A stretch of DNA of 64,000 nt from Methylophilaceae bacterium (GCA_016778465.1 JADHPM010000002.1:1-64000); one strand, 5' to 3'. Shown: positions 35,634 to 48,324, counted from the stretch's first letter. Numbers and translations: made by a program. Notes: generated by a model from the sequence alone, not told the origin.

Positions 35634-36266
35634 TTATTTTTTGGCTTTGTCAGCCCTAACATTTTTGATGATGTAATCCATTAGTTGGAGCGTATTTTTT
35701 TCACCGCCAGCCATTGTTGTTGAGGTCATATACCTTCCATCAATAATGATAGCAGGCACTCCGGTAGCTCCTGCAGCTTTGAACATTTTAAAAGAATTTG
35801 AAAGTTTTGATTTCATCGAAAAACTGTTAAATGCATCTTTCACTTCATTAAGATCCTTTTTTCCATTTACAGCAATCCAATTAATTGCACTTATCTCACT
35901 TGATGGGTCAACAATTTTATCTTTATGAATAGCATCAAATAATTTTTCATGTAATTTGTGCTTAAGCCCAAGGGTTTCTAAAGCATAATAAGCTTTTGCC
36001 ATGGGAACCCAATCTTTTCTTGGAATGACAGGCACTCTTTTAAAAACAATATCCTTGGGTAATTTATCGGCCCATTTATCAAGATATGGATCAAAGTTAA
36101 AACAATGAATACAGCCGTACCAAAAGAATTCAATTACCTCTATTTTTCCCGGAGTATCTGTAGCTATCACTTCTTTTGTTTGCTTAAAATTGACACCGGG
36201 CTGTGGATCTATAGCAATAGCAGAAGTTGTCAAAAATAGCAAAACAGTAAGTAAAAATTTTCTCAT
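35634..36266 (-). CDS. dsbA: thiol:disulfide interchange protein DsbA/DsbL
   Basis: signal peptide, FFWYGCIHCFNFDPYL active site (CIHC). Confidence 0.93.
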   Translation of the reverse strand: MRKFLLTVLLFLTTSAIAIDPQPGVNFKQTKEVIATDTPGKIEVIEFFWYGCIHCFNFDPYLDKWADKLPKDIVFKRVPVIPRKDWVPMAKAYYALETLGLKHKLHEKLFDAIHKDKIVDPSSEISAINWIAVNGKKDLNEVKDAFNSFSMKSKLSNSFKMFKAAGATGVPAIIIDGRYMTSTTMAGGEKNTLQLMDYIIKNVRADKAKK

Positions 36267-36276
36267 AATAATTCCT

Positions 36277-36831
36277 TTAATTTTTAGGCCTCGTTAATTT
36301 AATTAAGTTCGCTTTAAAGCCTTCTTTAATAAGTTTCTCCCGCATTTCTCTGGCTGTTTCATATTCCTCGTAAGGACCGACACTTACACGATGAAAAGTA
36401 CTATCACTGATTTTGGCTGACATAATGACAGATTCAAAACCCATTAATGCTAACTTAGCTTTTAAGTTGTCTGCAGGTTCTTGACGGGAGAATGCGCCAA
36501 CTTGAATATAATAGTCAACTAAACGACTTTCTTTTTTAATTTCTTGGATAGGCTCATTAGCATAATTAGATGAATCCTCAGGAAGCGTGTTGTAAAAATC
36601 AAATGTCGTATCTTCATCAATATTTATTACATCATCTTCACCTATGGCGGAGTTCACCTCAATACAAGACCCTATTGTTTCTTTAGAAACAAAAGGACTC
36701 TTACCATTTGTAATAAATAATGTCACAGCAATAGAAACTAGGATGCCGAGTAAGATGCCGACAAACAATCCATTGGTAAAGGGTGTGCCCTCTGCTTTTT
36801 TTTCTTTTAGTGTTCGGTAATCCTGGCTCAT
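36277..36831 (-). CDS. SPOR-domain, single-TM protein (FtsN-like)
   Basis: N-terminal TM and C-terminal SPOR repeat (YYIQVGAFSRQEPADNLKAKLALMGF). Confidence 0.85.
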   Translation of the reverse strand: MSQDYRTLKEKKAEGTPFTNGLFVGILLGILVSIAVTLFITNGKSPFVSKETIGSCIEVNSAIGEDDVINIDEDTTFDFYNTLPEDSSNYANEPIQEIKKESRLVDYYIQVGAFSRQEPADNLKAKLALMGFESVIMSAKISDSTFHRVSVGPYEEYETAREMREKLIKEGFKANLIKLTRPKN

Positions 36832-36841
36832 CTAATATCCT

Positions 36842-38500
36842 TTACATTTTTGCCGGTGCTGATATACCTAAAAGGTTCAACCCGTTCTTTAAAACGCATT
36901 GCGTAGCATAAATTAGGCTCAATCGACCAAGCATCTCTGTCTCATCTTCAACTAAAAACTTTGAGTCATTATAATAGCTGTGTAACTCAGCTGCACAATC
37001 TTTTAAAAAATTTGCAATTTGGTGTGGGGCAAGTTCATTACATGCAATTTCTATCAATTCAGGAAATTCACTTATTTTTTTAATAAGTTTTTTTTCGACT
37101 AGGGATTCATACTCATAACCATGATGTGTCATGAGCGAGACTAAATCACCTCCCCATTGCTTAAGGACGCCTTCAATACGTGCATGGGCATATTGAATAT
37201 AATAAACAGGATTTTCATTACTTTGAGATTTTGCTAAATCAATATCAAAAATGAGCTGCGAATCCGGCCGTCTAGATATGAGGAAGTAACGAGTTGCATC
37301 ACATCCTACTTCCTCGATAAGATCACTTAATGTGATATAACTCCCAGCTCTTTTGGAGATTTTTATTTCTGCGCCATGCTTAGTTACCGTTATCATTTGA
37401 TGTAACACATACTCCGGCCAATGCGGAGGGATGTCTTTTTTTAAGCCTTGTAGTCCAGCTCGAACTCTGTTAATGGTGCTGTGATGATCAGCACCTTGTT
37501 CGTTAATTACTCGATGGAAGCCTCGCTCCCATTTATCTAAATGGTAAGCGACATCGGGCACAAAATAGGTAAAGCTTCCATCACTCTTTCTCATCACCCT
37601 ATCCTTATCATCACCAAAACTTGTTGTCTTAAGCCAAAGCGCTTCGTCCTTTTCATAGGTATAGCCATTTTGTTTTAACAAGGAAACTACCTCTGCCACT
37701 TTATTTTTTTTGTAAAAAGTTGATTCAAGGCTATATACGTCGAATTTAATTTTGAAGTTAGCCAAGTCACGATCTTGTTCATTTCGAAGGTAAGCTACAC
37801 TGTATTTTTTTATACAATCAATATCATTGATATCCATACTTGCTTTTATGGTTTCTTGATCACACTGAATTGTTTTTCCTTGCATGAAGGAATCAGCAAT
37901 TTCTTTAATATATTCGCCACGATACCCATCTATTGGAAACTCATCACTGTCAACAGCAATGTTAAGACATCGGGCTTGTACGGATTTTGTCAGGTTATCA
38001 ATTTGAGCGCCAGCGTCGTTGTAGTAAAACTCTCTAGTAACTTGCCATCCAGAAAATTCAAATAATCGAGCTAAACAATCTCCAATCGCTGCACCTCGAC
38101 CATGCCCTACATGCAAAGGTCCAGTTGGATTTGCAGAGACAAATTCGATTTGTATTTTCTGATTATTACCTTGTTGGTTACTTCCAAAGGTATCTTTTTT
38201 CTTACAGATATTCTGAATTAGAGAAACTAAAACATCATTATTCAGGTAAAAATTTATAAAACCAGCACCAGCGATTTCAATTTTATTAAAAAAATCATTT
38301 TGTGTAATAGCATTGATAATATTTTCCGCGATCTCTCTAGGATTTTTTTTCAATGGTTTCGCTAACAACATGGCGATATTGGTCGAAAAATCACCATGCT
38401 CAATGAGCTTTGGTTTTTCAATGATAATTTGCTCTTGGGAGATTTCTATATTCAGGGATTGGATTGCCTGATAAAGTAGATTGGTAAGGTTTGCTTTCAC
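36842..38500 (-). CDS. argS: arginyl-tRNA synthetase
   Basis: SANPTGPLHVGHGRGA class I motif. Confidence 0.97.
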   Translation of the reverse strand: MKANLTNLLYQAIQSLNIEISQEQIIIEKPKLIEHGDFSTNIAMLLAKPLKKNPREIAENIINAITQNDFFNKIEIAGAGFINFYLNNDVLVSLIQNICKKKDTFGSNQQGNNQKIQIEFVSANPTGPLHVGHGRGAAIGDCLARLFEFSGWQVTREFYYNDAGAQIDNLTKSVQARCLNIAVDSDEFPIDGYRGEYIKEIADSFMQGKTIQCDQETIKASMDINDIDCIKKYSVAYLRNEQDRDLANFKIKFDVYSLESTFYKKNKVAEVVSLLKQNGYTYEKDEALWLKTTSFGDDKDRVMRKSDGSFTYFVPDVAYHLDKWERGFHRVINEQGADHHSTINRVRAGLQGLKKDIPPHWPEYVLHQMITVTKHGAEIKISKRAGSYITLSDLIEEVGCDATRYFLISRRPDSQLIFDIDLAKSQSNENPVYYIQYAHARIEGVLKQWGGDLVSLMTHHGYEYESLVEKKLIKKISEFPELIEIACNELAPHQIANFLKDCAAELHSYYNDSKFLVEDETEMLGRLSLIYATQCVLKNGLNLLGISAPAKM

Positions 38501-38572
38501 AAGGTTAAAATAATAAAAAATATTATTTTAACCCATCCTTAGCCAATCTTAATTGGGGAATCCATTTATTAC

Positions 38573-40765
38573 ATGAAATCAAGTGAAAAAATAATCAATG
38601 TGGCTTTGAATGTTCCAGTAAATGAATTATTTGATTACTTGTCAAATGGTGAAGATATTCAGATTGGGCAATATGTCAAAGTACCTTTTGGCAGAAGAAA
38701 TCTCATTGGAATTGTTTATTCATTTGCATCCTCGTCAAAAGTTGAAAAGAATAAATTAAAAAAAATTAGCTATATTGATTCCGAAGTACTTTTTGACAAA
38801 AGGTTACTTAAATTACTTTCTTTTGTCTCTAGTTATTACCATTACCCTATTGGGCAAACCATAATGTCGGTCGTCCCAGCAAGAATAAAGCAAGATAAAA
38901 GTCACATAAACCGTATTGAGCTTTTAATTCAGCCTACCGAGACTCTCACACAAGAGGTAATTAACGCCCTACCAAAGAGACAAGTAAGATTAAGAAAATT
39001 AGCCCAAAAGTTACTTGAGGGTCCGATTCGTCAGTCAAATGTGTCAAAAACAATTTCAAGCCCATTGCCACTCATTAAAGTTTTAGAAAAAGCTAATTTG
39101 TGTACCACCCTTGAATGGCAGTTGAAAAGCGATAGCTTGAGCGCTGAAGCAATTCCAAAATTAAATTCTGAGCAAGAGATAGTTATTTCAAAAATTTTAA
39201 ACCATAATGGGTACAAGGCTTGGTTGGTTCATGGCGTGACAGGGAGCGGTAAAACTGAGATCTACCTTAACTTAATAGAAAAACTACTAAAAAAAAATCT
39301 ACAATCACTCATTTTAGTTCCAGAAATTAATTTAACTCCTCAGCTTGAAAGTCGTTTCATAAGAAGATTTTATGATAAAAAAATAGTTGTTTTACACAGC
39401 TTTTTATCAGATCGCGAGCGACTAAAACATTGGCAACAGGCAAAATCTGGTGAGGCAGACATCGTCATTGGCACACGTTTAGCTATATTTACACCAATAA
39501 AAGACTTGGGATTAATTATAGTTGATGAGGAGCATGACGCATCTTTTAAACAACAAGAGGGATTAAGATATCATGCGCGTGATGTCGCTCTCGTCAGAGG
39601 AAAAGAGCTAAATATTCCCGTTGTTATGGGCACAGCTACTCCATCACTGGAGTCCTGGTTAAATACTAAACAGACAGTTGAGAAATTCGATTACTTGAGA
39701 CTAACGAAGCGAGCAATTTCTGAGGCTAAACTTCCTAGCATTAAACTAATCCCATATGCTAAAGATAAATATTCAACCCGGCTCTCGCAAGAATTATTAA
39801 AGGCAATTGAAGAAAGAATAAAAAAAAGGCAACAAGTATTAATTTTTATTAACCGCAGAGGTTATGCGCCGGTACTAGTATGCACCAGTTGTGGTTGGAC
39901 ACCAAAATGTCATCGTTGCTCTGCAAAACTTGTATATCATCGCCAGCAAAATAAACTTCGCTGTCATCACTGTGATCATCAGCAAGTAATGATTTCTCAG
40001 TGCCCCGATTGTGGAAATTTGGATTTGTTGCCCTTAGGAAAAGGGACGCAGCGTCTGGAAGATGAGCTTGAAAACTATTTTCCTAAGGCAAGCATTCTTC
40101 GAGTGGATCGCGATACGATGCGCTCTAAAAAAGCGCTTAATGACCTTTATACAAAGGTTAATGAAGGAGATGTAGATATCCTGGTCGGTACACAAATATT
40201 GTCAAAGGGCCATGACTTTAAAAATTTATCACTTGTTATTATTTTGGAAATTGATCATGCGTTATACAGCACTAATTTTCGATCAACAGAACGCATTTTT
40301 TCACAACTAACTCAAGTTTCTGGCAGATCAGGGCGTGCTTTAATTGAAGGTGATGTTTTAATTCAAACCAATTTTCCTAACCACCCTATCTTTCATTATT
40401 TAAAAAACCATGATTTTTCTGGTTATGCAGACCTGTTGCTAGAAGAACGAAAACAAATGAACCTTATACCCTACAGTTATATGGCAATCTTAACAGTTCA
40501 GGCAAAAGCATTTTCCTGTGTGGAGGAATTCATTGATAAAGCCATAGCTGAAATTGGTAAAATTAAAACAGAAGTCAACTTTTTTGGCCCTGTAAGACCG
40601 ACTTTAGAGCGCTTAAAAGGATTTGAGAGGGTACAAATTATTTTTCAGTCAAATGATCGAAATGACCTACACCGTTTTCTTGGCCAATGGATGAATGCTA
40701 TCCAAAATCTAACAGAAATAAAGCGGGTCAAATTTTCACTAGATGTTGATCCAATTGATTTTTAA
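38573..40765 (+). CDS. priA: primosomal protein N' (PriA helicase)
   Basis: HGVTGSGKTEIYL, DEEHD, zinc-binding Cys clusters. Confidence 0.96.
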   Translation: MKSSEKIINVALNVPVNELFDYLSNGEDIQIGQYVKVPFGRRNLIGIVYSFASSSKVEKNKLKKISYIDSEVLFDKRLLKLLSFVSSYYHYPIGQTIMSVVPARIKQDKSHINRIELLIQPTETLTQEVINALPKRQVRLRKLAQKLLEGPIRQSNVSKTISSPLPLIKVLEKANLCTTLEWQLKSDSLSAEAIPKLNSEQEIVISKILNHNGYKAWLVHGVTGSGKTEIYLNLIEKLLKKNLQSLILVPEINLTPQLESRFIRRFYDKKIVVLHSFLSDRERLKHWQQAKSGEADIVIGTRLAIFTPIKDLGLIIVDEEHDASFKQQEGLRYHARDVALVRGKELNIPVVMGTATPSLESWLNTKQTVEKFDYLRLTKRAISEAKLPSIKLIPYAKDKYSTRLSQELLKAIEERIKKRQQVLIFINRRGYAPVLVCTSCGWTPKCHRCSAKLVYHRQQNKLRCHHCDHQQVMISQCPDCGNLDLLPLGKGTQRLEDELENYFPKASILRVDRDTMRSKKALNDLYTKVNEGDVDILVGTQILSKGHDFKNLSLVIILEIDHALYSTNFRSTERIFSQLTQVSGRSGRALIEGDVLIQTNFPNHPIFHYLKNHDFSGYADLLLEERKQMNLIPYSYMAILTVQAKAFSCVEEFIDKAIAEIGKIKTEVNFFGPVRPTLERLKGFERVQIIFQSNDRNDLHRFLGQWMNAIQNLTEIKRVKFSLDVDPIDF

Positions 40766-40811
40766 TGAGTCGTAAAACATTCGTATACAATGATTTATTT
40801 AATACAAGCTA

Positions 40812-40885
40812 GCGGATGTAGTTCAATGGCAGAACGTGAGCTTCCCATGCTCAATACGCGGGTTCGATTCCCGTCATCCGCTCCA
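40812..40885 (+). tRNA. tRNA-Gly(CCC), CCA encoded
   Basis: GCGGATG...CATCCGC acceptor, TGAGC-TTCCCAT-GCTCA anticodon arm, GGTTCGATTCC T arm, TCCA end. Confidence 0.93.
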
Positions 40886-40892
40886 AGAAAAA

Positions 40893-41729
40893 ATGCATAA
40901 TCGTATTCCAAATGTAATGACATTTTCAGCTACCGATCCTAGTGGAGGAGCTGGTATGCAGGCCGATATTTTAACTCTTGCTAGCCTTGGCTGCCACCCG
41001 CTTGCTGTAGCCAGTGGAATTTCAGTGCAGGATACTATAGGTGTCGATAGTCTGATGGCATTAGGTTCGGATTGGATAAACGATCAAGCAAGATCGATTT
41101 TGGAGGATATTGAAGTGTCTGCATTTAAGTGCGGCCTTTTAGGAAGCGCTGAAAATATTGCTGTGGTTGCGGAAATTGTTGCAGATTACCCTGATATTCC
41201 ATTAATCCTGGACCCAATTCTAGCCTCTGGCAGAGGCGACGATTTAGTTGACGCTGCAATGATGAGAGCCATGTCCGAATTACTATTTCCACACACTCTT
41301 GTTATAACACCGAACAGCTTTGAAGCAAGAAGACTTGTAATTCAGGATGATGAGGACTTTATAGACATCACCCTTGATGAAAGTGCATTACGATTAAAAA
41401 ATATGGGCTGTAGAAACGTTCTAATAACCGGCACCCATGAGCAATCAGAATCCGTGATCAACTCTTTCTATACAAGCTTAGGACAAAAAATACCCTACTA
41501 TTGGGAACGTCTACCAGGTTCATACCACGGCTCTGGTTGCACCTTAGCTTCAGCCATTGCTGGTTGTATTGCTAGAGGTTTGGATTTGGATGAGGCGATT
41601 GACGAGGCACAAAACTTTACATGGCAAACTTTAAAAAACGCATTTAAACCTGGTATGGGCCAATTTATTCCAGACCGTTTTTTTTGGATAAATGAGGACG
41701 AGGATGATGGAAAATACACCCACCATTAA
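40893..41729 (+). CDS. thiD: hydroxymethylpyrimidine/phosphomethylpyrimidine kinase
   Basis: SATDPSGGAGMQADI; the listed start at 40836 lies inside the tRNA, so ATG 40893 (or 40917) preferred. Confidence 0.94.
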   Translation: MHNRIPNVMTFSATDPSGGAGMQADILTLASLGCHPLAVASGISVQDTIGVDSLMALGSDWINDQARSILEDIEVSAFKCGLLGSAENIAVVAEIVADYPDIPLILDPILASGRGDDLVDAAMMRAMSELLFPHTLVITPNSFEARRLVIQDDEDFIDITLDESALRLKNMGCRNVLITGTHEQSESVINSFYTSLGQKIPYYWERLPGSYHGSGCTLASAIAGCIARGLDLDEAIDEAQNFTWQTLKNAFKPGMGQFIPDRFFWINEDEDDGKYTHH

Positions 41730-42333
41730 AGGCTTGTATGCCGTAACGCCAGATGAGGCAGATACCAAAAGATTATTGCGCCAGATTGAATTATTAAACC
41801 AAGGTGGCTGCCACTTGTTGCAATACAGGAATAAAAGTTTGCCATTTTTAGATCAAATGGAACAGGCAGAACAGGTCAAAAGGCTTTGCGACGAGTTAAA
41901 AATAACTCTTATTATTAACGATAATGTTGATATTTGTTGTAATTTAGATGCAGATGGAGTACATTTGGGCGAAAATGACGACAAAATTGAAACTGCACGA
42001 GAAAAAATTGGCCCTAAAAAGTATATTGGACTTTCTTGTTACAATTCATTGGAGCGTGTGAACTTGGCGATAAAAAAAAAAGTAGATTACATTGCTTTAG
42101 GTTCCTTTTTTGAAACAAAGACGAAACCAAATGCGCCCCGAGTCACTCTAGAGACCCTAAGGCAAGTGAAAAAAATTTGTTCTTTGCCAGTCGTCGCCAT
42201 AGGTGGAATAACGCTAGACAATGTTTCCTGCTTAGTAAAAGAGCAAGTTGATGCAGTGGCGATTGTCAATGGGCTTTTTAAGGCAGATGACATAGCCTTA
42301 AGCGCAAAAAATTTTATTAAATTATTTTCTTAA
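41692..42333 (+). CDS. thiE: thiamine phosphate synthase
   Basis: LLQYRNK, DGVHLGEND; possibly starts at an internal ATG (41707). Confidence 0.93.
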   Translation: MRTRMMENTPTIKGLYAVTPDEADTKRLLRQIELLNQGGCHLLQYRNKSLPFLDQMEQAEQVKRLCDELKITLIINDNVDICCNLDADGVHLGENDDKIETAREKIGPKKYIGLSCYNSLERVNLAIKKKVDYIALGSFFETKTKPNAPRVTLETLRQVKKICSLPVVAIGGITLDNVSCLVKEQVDAVAIVNGLFKADDIALSAKNFIKLFS

Positions 42334-42336
42334 ATT

Positions 42337-43614
42337 ATGGATAGAAATAAACAATTATTTGAACAATCTCAGATTACGATTCCGGGTGGCGTTAATTCAC
42401 CTGTGAGGGCTTTCGGTTCCGTTGGAGGCACACCTATCTTTTTTAAACGCGCTCTTGGCAGTCGCCTGTGGGATGAAAATGATAAAGAATATATAGATTA
42501 CATAAACTCTTGGGGCCCAATGATACTTGGCCATGCGCACCCTGAGGTCATTCAAGTTGTGCAAGAAGTTGCTAAAGGTAGCTTATCTTTTGGGGCGCCT
42601 ACCGAGCGTGAACTAACTATGGCTGAAACGATAGTGCGTTTGGTTCCAAGTATTGAACAAGTGCGATTAGTGAGTAGTGGGACTGAAGCAACCATGAGCG
42701 CCATTCGTGTAGCCAGAGGGCATACCAGACGAGACAAGATTGTAAAGTTTGAAGGTTGTTATCATGGCCATGCTGATGCCTTGCTTGTTAAAGCTGGCTC
42801 AGGAGCACTCACATTCGGCCAACCAAGTTCAGCTGGCGTGCCCCATGATGTAGCAAAAGATACTTTAACTTTACCCTATAACGACACAGAAGCCTTAAGA
42901 GAGTTATTTGATCAAATGGGCGCTGAAATTGCTTGTGTCATTCTGGAACCAGTTGTTGGGAATATGAACTTGATTATCCCAGAGCAGGAATTTTTATTAA
43001 CCTTAAGACGGCTGTGCACGGATCATGGCGTCGTTCTTATTTTTGATGAGGTAATGACTGGTTTTCGTGTTGCTTTGGGCGGAGCTCAAGAATTATTTAA
43101 TGTGATCCCAGATATGACTACTCTGGGTAAGGTGATTGGGGGAGGACTTCCTGTAGGAGCCTTTGGAGGAAAGAAAGAAATAATGAGTCAATTAGCCCCA
43201 CATGGGCCGGTCTATCAAGCAGGGACGTTATCTGGTAACCCCGTTGCAGTTGCTGCAGGTCTAAAAACGCTTGAGCTTATACAGGAGAAAAATTTTCATA
43301 CCCGCTTGGCTGAAATTACAAGTAATTTGGTCACAGGACTAACGCAAATTGCAAAAAATAAAGGTAAAGAATTTACAGCAAGAAATGTAGGGGGAATGTT
43401 TGGGATGTATTTCTCATCTAAAGCGCCAAATAGTTTTGATGAGGTGATGACATCCGATAGAGAGAGTTTTAAAAAGTTTTTTCATTTAATGCTAGAACAG
43501 GGCATTTACTTTGGGCCGTCGGCTTTTGAGGCAGGTTTTGTATCAGCTGCCCATACACAAGATGATATTCAACAAACATTAGACGCGGCCGAGGTTGCTT
43601 TTGCGGCATTTTAA
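42337..43614 (+). CDS. hemL: glutamate-1-semialdehyde 2,1-aminomutase
   Basis: [11 protein letters not shown], class III aminotransferase motifs. Confidence 0.98.
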   Translation: MDRNKQLFEQSQITIPGGVNSPVRAFGSVGGTPIFFKRALGSRLWDENDKEYIDYINSWGPMILGHAHPEVIQVVQEVAKGSLSFGAPTERELTMAETIVRLVPSIEQVRLVSSGTEATMSAIRVARGHTRRDKIVKFEGCYHGHADALLVKAGSGALTFGQPSSAGVPHDVAKDTLTLPYNDTEALRELFDQMGAEIACVILEPVVGNMNLIIPEQEFLLTLRRLCTDHGVVLIFDEVMTGFRVALGGAQELFNVIPDMTTLGKVIGGGLPVGAFGGKKEIMSQLAPHGPVYQAGTLSGNPVAVAAGLKTLELIQEKNFHTRLAEITSNLVTGLTQIAKNKGKEFTARNVGGMFGMYFSSKAPNSFDEVMTSDRESFKKFFHLMLEQGIYFGPSAFEAGFVSAAHTQDDIQQTLDAAEVAFAAF

Positions 43615-43701
43615 ATCTTACTTCTTTAGCGTAGCAGACATTGAATTAATCAGCAAAAAGCCTTATTATTCAAGGTTCCGTTAAAATTTATTTTTTTACA
43701 A

Positions 43702-46700
43702 ATGACATTTACTAAAAAACCTATTAAACAGGGTTTGTACAATCCAAAAAACGAGCATGATTCTTGCGGCGTGGGCTTTGTTGCAAACATCCATGGCAAG
43801 AAAAGCCATCAGATAGTGCTCCAAGGGCTTGAGATTTTGACTAATCTGACACATCGTGGGGCAACTGGTTATGATCCAAAGCTCGGGGACGGTGCAGGTA
43901 TCCTTTTACAGATGCCTGATGATTTCTTTCGTGCCGAGACTAAGAAAATAAGTATAAATTTGCCTGATGAAGGGCACTATGGAATTGGAATGTTATTTCT
44001 TCCCCAAGACGCAAAAATTAGGAAGGAATGTGAAAAAATTATTTCTCAGATAATTAATGAGGAGGATCAACATGAGTTTGGATGGCGAGATGTTCCCGTT
44101 AACAATAAAGATATAGCAAAGGCAGCCAAGCATGTTGAGCCCTTTACTCGTCAGGTTTTTATTGGACGAGCTAATAATTTAGATACGCAAAATGCATTTG
44201 AGAGAAAACTGTTCGTTATTAGAAAACGAATCGAAAATGCCATAAGTAAGTTAGATTTCAGTGACCCTGCAAATTTTTATGTAAACTCAATGTCGTCAAG
44301 AACCATTGTTTACAAGGGCATGTTGCTGGCTTGCGAGGTTGGTAATTATTATCAAGACTTATTACAGGAATCTATGATATCAGCTCTAGCTCTCGTTCAT
44401 CAGCGTTTCTCGACTAATACTTTTCCAGCTTGGGAGCTGGCTCATCCTTATAGGATGATTGCGCATAATGGAGAAATTAATACAGTTCGAGGAAACATTA
44501 ATTGGATAAACGCGCGCCATGAAAAAATGCAATCAGATCTGTTGGGTGAAGATCTTGAAAAACTGTGGCCATTAATTGATGAAACTCAATCAGATTCAGC
44601 CAGTTTTGATAACTGTCTAGAACTTCTTGTCGCTGGTGGTTATAGCCTACCACATGCAATGATGATGTTAATCCCTGAGGCATGGTCAGGTAATCCCTTA
44701 ATGAGTGAGAACCGAAAATCCTTTTATGAGTATCACGCCGCTCTTATGGAGCCTTGGGATGGTCCTGCTGCAGTCGCATTTACTGATGGTCAGATGATTG
44801 GTGCAACATTAGACCGCAATGGTTTGAGGCCTGCACGTTATTTGATGACTGATGATGGCGTTGTCATGATGGCATCTGAGATGGGAGTTTTAAAATTTCC
44901 TGAAGAGAAAATTATTAAAAAATGGCGCCTTGAGCCAGGAAAAATGCTTCTTATCGACTTGCAGGCTGGTCGCGTTATTGATGATGAGGAAATCAAAACA
45001 CTTTTATCAAGTGAAAAGCCTTACGCTAAGTGGATTAAGCAGTCCCGCTATTTCTTGGGAGATCTTAAAGCGGTCAATAAAAAATTGGTGATGCATGAAT
45101 CTTTACTTGATACCCAACAAAATTTTGGATTCACACAAGAAGATATCAGTTTCATTTTAAAACCTATGATTGAAACAGGCCAGGAGGCATCAGGCTCCAT
45201 GGGTAATGATGCGGCTCTACCTGTTCTTTCCAATCGACCGAAGTTAATTTATAATTATTTTAAGCAACTCTTCGCGCAGGTTACCAATCCTCCAATTGAC
45301 CCAATTCGGGAAGAAATTGTTATGTCATTAGTAACATTTATTGGTCCCAGACCAAATCTTTTGGGGCTGAATGAGAAAAATCCACCGATGCGTTTAGAGG
45401 CAAGTCAGCCAGTTTTGAGCCTTGAAGAATTGGAGCAATTAAAATCCATAGAAACTCTAACCCAAAACCAGTTTAAGTCATTAGTTATTGACATTACCTA
45501 TGAAGTGGACGGGCAAGATTTACCATCTGATGTGATGAAAAATAAGCTTAATGATATTTGTGAGCAAGCAAATCAAGCGGTTAAGCAGGGTTTTAACATC
45601 ATTATTCTGTCTGACAGAGGCGTATCGCAGAAGAGACAAGCTATCCCAGCTTTATTGGCATGCTCTGCAACACACCAATATTTGGTTAAAGCGGGTAACC
45701 GAACGAATACAGGTTTAGTTGTTGATACAGGTTCTGCAAGAGAGGTACATCATTTTGCGCTTTTAGGTGGCTATGGTGCTGAGGCAGTATGTCCCTGGCT
45801 CACTTTTGAAACCATTAATTCCCTTACTGATAATTTCCTTGATGCGCAGGAAAAATTTATCAAAGCAATTGGGAAGGGTCTTTATAAGGTCATGTCAAAA
45901 ATGGGTATTTCAACCTATCAATCATACTGTGGAGCTCAAATTTTTGAAGCGGTTGGTTTGAATCAAAAATTTATTGATCAATACTTTACAGGTACAGCAA
46001 CAAATATTGAAGGAATTGGTATTGATGAAATCGCGCAGGAAGTTGAGCGTATGCACTCAGCAGCTTTTGGGGATGATCCAGTTTTGTCTAATGCATTGGA
46101 CGCAGGTGGCGAATATGCATTTCGAATTCGTGGAGAGGAACACATGTGGAATCCTGAGTCGATTGCAAAACTTCAGCACTCAACGCGAACAAATCAGTAT
46201 GAAACATACAAAGAATACGCGAAATTAATCAATGACCAATCTCACAGACATAAAACTTTGAGGGGCTTATTTTCATTCAAGTCAGCAAGTGCAATTTCAA
46301 TTGATGAGGTAGAGCCTGCTAGTGAAATAGTGAAACGTTTTGCAACGGGAGCAATGTCTTTAGGTTCAATTTCAACTGAGGCACATTCAACTCTGGCAGT
46401 TGCCATGAACCGCATTGGGGGCAAATCCAATACTGGCGAAGGTGGCGAAGATATTAAACGCTTTATTCCGATCAGTAAAAATTCATCGTTAGCAGATCAC
46501 TTGGGTCGAGATATTATTGAATCTAATTTTGAGTTAAAGGCTGGTGACTCAATGCGCTCGAGGATTAAACAAGTCGCTTCCGGCCGTTTTGGAGTGACGG
46601 CAGCCTATTTAGCTGCAGCAGATCAAATTCAAATTAAAATGGCTCAAGGAGCAAAGCCAGGTGAGGGGGGGCAGTTGCCTGGACACAAAGTAAGTCCTTA

Positions 46701-48324
46701 CATTGCTAAATTAAGATTTTCAGTTCCAGGTGTTGGACTCATTTCACCTCCGCCTCATCATGATATTTATTCGATTGAAGATTTGGCACAGCTAATTCAT
46801 GATTTAAAAAATGCAAATCCGAGTGCAGATATTTCGGTAAAATTAGTTTCAGAAACAGGCGTTGGCACAGTTGCTGCCGGGGTTGCAAAGGCCAAATCTG
46901 ATCACATCGTGATTGCTGGACATGATGGGGGTACTGGTGCCTCTCCAATTTCATCTATTAAACATGCAGGGACTCCATGGGAGATAGGTCTTGCAGAAAC
47001 ACAACAGACACTTGTTTTGAATCAACTCCGAGGTAGGGTCATTTTACAAGTTGATGGTCAGATGAAAACTGGAAGAGACGTGGCAATTGGTGCAATGTTA
47101 GGGGCTGATGAGTTTGGTTTTGCTACCGCACCGTTAGTAGTTGAGGGGTGCATTATGATGAGGAAATGCCACCTAAATACTTGCCCCGTCGGTATCGCTA
47201 CCCAAGATCCTGAGTTAAGAAAACGTTTTAAGGGTCAACCTGATCATGTGGTTAATTTCTTTTTCTTTATTGCCGAAGAAGTAAGAGAAATTATGGCTTC
47301 GCTGGGAATTAAGCAATTTAATGATTTAATTGGTCGAAGTGATTTACTTGATATGCAAAAAGGCATTGAGCATTGGAAAATACAAGGTTTAGATTTTAGT
47401 CGTATTTTCTATCAACCAAAATTAGACCAAGAAGTAGCACGTTATCATGTCGAAAATCAAGATCATGGTTTAGATAAGGCACTTGATCATGAGCTCATTA
47501 AATTAGCGACCACGGCGCTGGTTGAGAAAAAACCAATTGAATTGGATATTGGAATTACGAATACGAATCGAACTGTTGGTACGTTAATTTCTCATGAAAT
47601 TGCGAAACGTTACGGAAATGAGGGTTTACCGAAGGATACGATTAAGGTCAATTTAAAAGGAACTGCAGGTCAAAGTTTTGGTGCTTTTCTTTCAAATGGC
47701 ATTAGCTTTAATCTCTATGGCGAGGGCAACGATTATGTTGGCAAAGGATTATGCGGTGGCACTATTATCATCCAGCCCCCAGCAAATTTTAAAGGTATCC
47801 AAGGACAGAATATTATCGTTGGAAATACTGTGATGTATGGTGCAACATCCGGTGAAACATACTTTAGAGGCATTGCGGGGGAAAGATTTTGTGTTAGAAA
47901 TTCTGGGGCTAGTGCTGTAGTCGAGGGTGTTGGAAATCATGGCTGTGAGTATATGACGGGAGGAACGGTAGTCGTATTAGGTATTACAGGCCAAAATTTT
48001 GCTGCAGGCATGTCAGGTGGTGTTGCCTATATTTACGATATTAGCAATAGCTTTGATAAATTCTGCAACCCTTCTATGGTTAGTCTTGAAAAGGTAGAAA
48101 AGGAATCTGCACAAAATAAAGGGCCCAGGCATTTAAATCTGGCAGATGAAACTATCCTTAAGGGTTTAATTGAAAACCATGCGACCTATACAGGAAGCCC
48201 AATTGCAAAATCAATTCTTGAGGATTGGGAAAATGAATTGAACAATTTTGTCAAAGTTATGCCTCATGAGTATCAAAGAGCGTTAAATGAGTTACATCAG
48301 GCAACATCAAAGGAGGCTGCTTAA
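43702..48324 (+). CDS. gltB: glutamate synthase large subunit
   Basis: [10 protein letters not shown] glutaminase nucleophile Cys; FMN and Fe-S domains; 1540 aa. Confidence 0.98.
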   Translation: MTFTKKPIKQGLYNPKNEHDSCGVGFVANIHGKKSHQIVLQGLEILTNLTHRGATGYDPKLGDGAGILLQMPDDFFRAETKKISINLPDEGHYGIGMLFLPQDAKIRKECEKIISQIINEEDQHEFGWRDVPVNNKDIAKAAKHVEPFTRQVFIGRANNLDTQNAFERKLFVIRKRIENAISKLDFSDPANFYVNSMSSRTIVYKGMLLACEVGNYYQDLLQESMISALALVHQRFSTNTFPAWELAHPYRMIAHNGEINTVRGNINWINARHEKMQSDLLGEDLEKLWPLIDETQSDSASFDNCLELLVAGGYSLPHAMMMLIPEAWSGNPLMSENRKSFYEYHAALMEPWDGPAAVAFTDGQMIGATLDRNGLRPARYLMTDDGVVMMASEMGVLKFPEEKIIKKWRLEPGKMLLIDLQAGRVIDDEEIKTLLSSEKPYAKWIKQSRYFLGDLKAVNKKLVMHESLLDTQQNFGFTQEDISFILKPMIETGQEASGSMGNDAALPVLSNRPKLIYNYFKQLFAQVTNPPIDPIREEIVMSLVTFIGPRPNLLGLNEKNPPMRLEASQPVLSLEELEQLKSIETLTQNQFKSLVIDITYEVDGQDLPSDVMKNKLNDICEQANQAVKQGFNIIILSDRGVSQKRQAIPALLACSATHQYLVKAGNRTNTGLVVDTGSAREVHHFALLGGYGAEAVCPWLTFETINSLTDNFLDAQEKFIKAIGKGLYKVMSKMGISTYQSYCGAQIFEAVGLNQKFIDQYFTGTATNIEGIGIDEIAQEVERMHSAAFGDDPVLSNALDAGGEYAFRIRGEEHMWNPESIAKLQHSTRTNQYETYKEYAKLINDQSHRHKTLRGLFSFKSASAISIDEVEPASEIVKRFATGAMSLGSISTEAHSTLAVAMNRIGGKSNTGEGGEDIKRFIPISKNSSLADHLGRDIIESNFELKAGDSMRSRIKQVASGRFGVTAAYLAAADQIQIKMAQGAKPGEGGQLPGHKVSPYIAKLRFSVPGVGLISPPPHHDIYSIEDLAQLIHDLKNANPSADISVKLVSETGVGTVAAGVAKAKSDHIVIAGHDGGTGASPISSIKHAGTPWEIGLAETQQTLVLNQLRGRVILQVDGQMKTGRDVAIGAMLGADEFGFATAPLVVEGCIMMRKCHLNTCPVGIATQDPELRKRFKGQPDHVVNFFFFIAEEVREIMASLGIKQFNDLIGRSDLLDMQKGIEHWKIQGLDFSRIFYQPKLDQEVARYHVENQDHGLDKALDHELIKLATTALVEKKPIELDIGITNTNRTVGTLISHEIAKRYGNEGLPKDTIKVNLKGTAGQSFGAFLSNGISFNLYGEGNDYVGKGLCGGTIIIQPPANFKGIQGQNIIVGNTVMYGATSGETYFRGIAGERFCVRNSGASAVVEGVGNHGCEYMTGGTVVVLGITGQNFAAGMSGGVAYIYDISNSFDKFCNPSMVSLEKVEKESAQNKGPRHLNLADETILKGLIENHATYTGSPIAKSILEDWENELNNFVKVMPHEYQRALNELHQATSKEAA

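Noticed and set aside
40836-40892. N-terminal extension of thiD (MSFPCSIRGFDSRHPLQEK)
   Set aside because: It is the tRNA-Gly sequence translated; the real start is downstream
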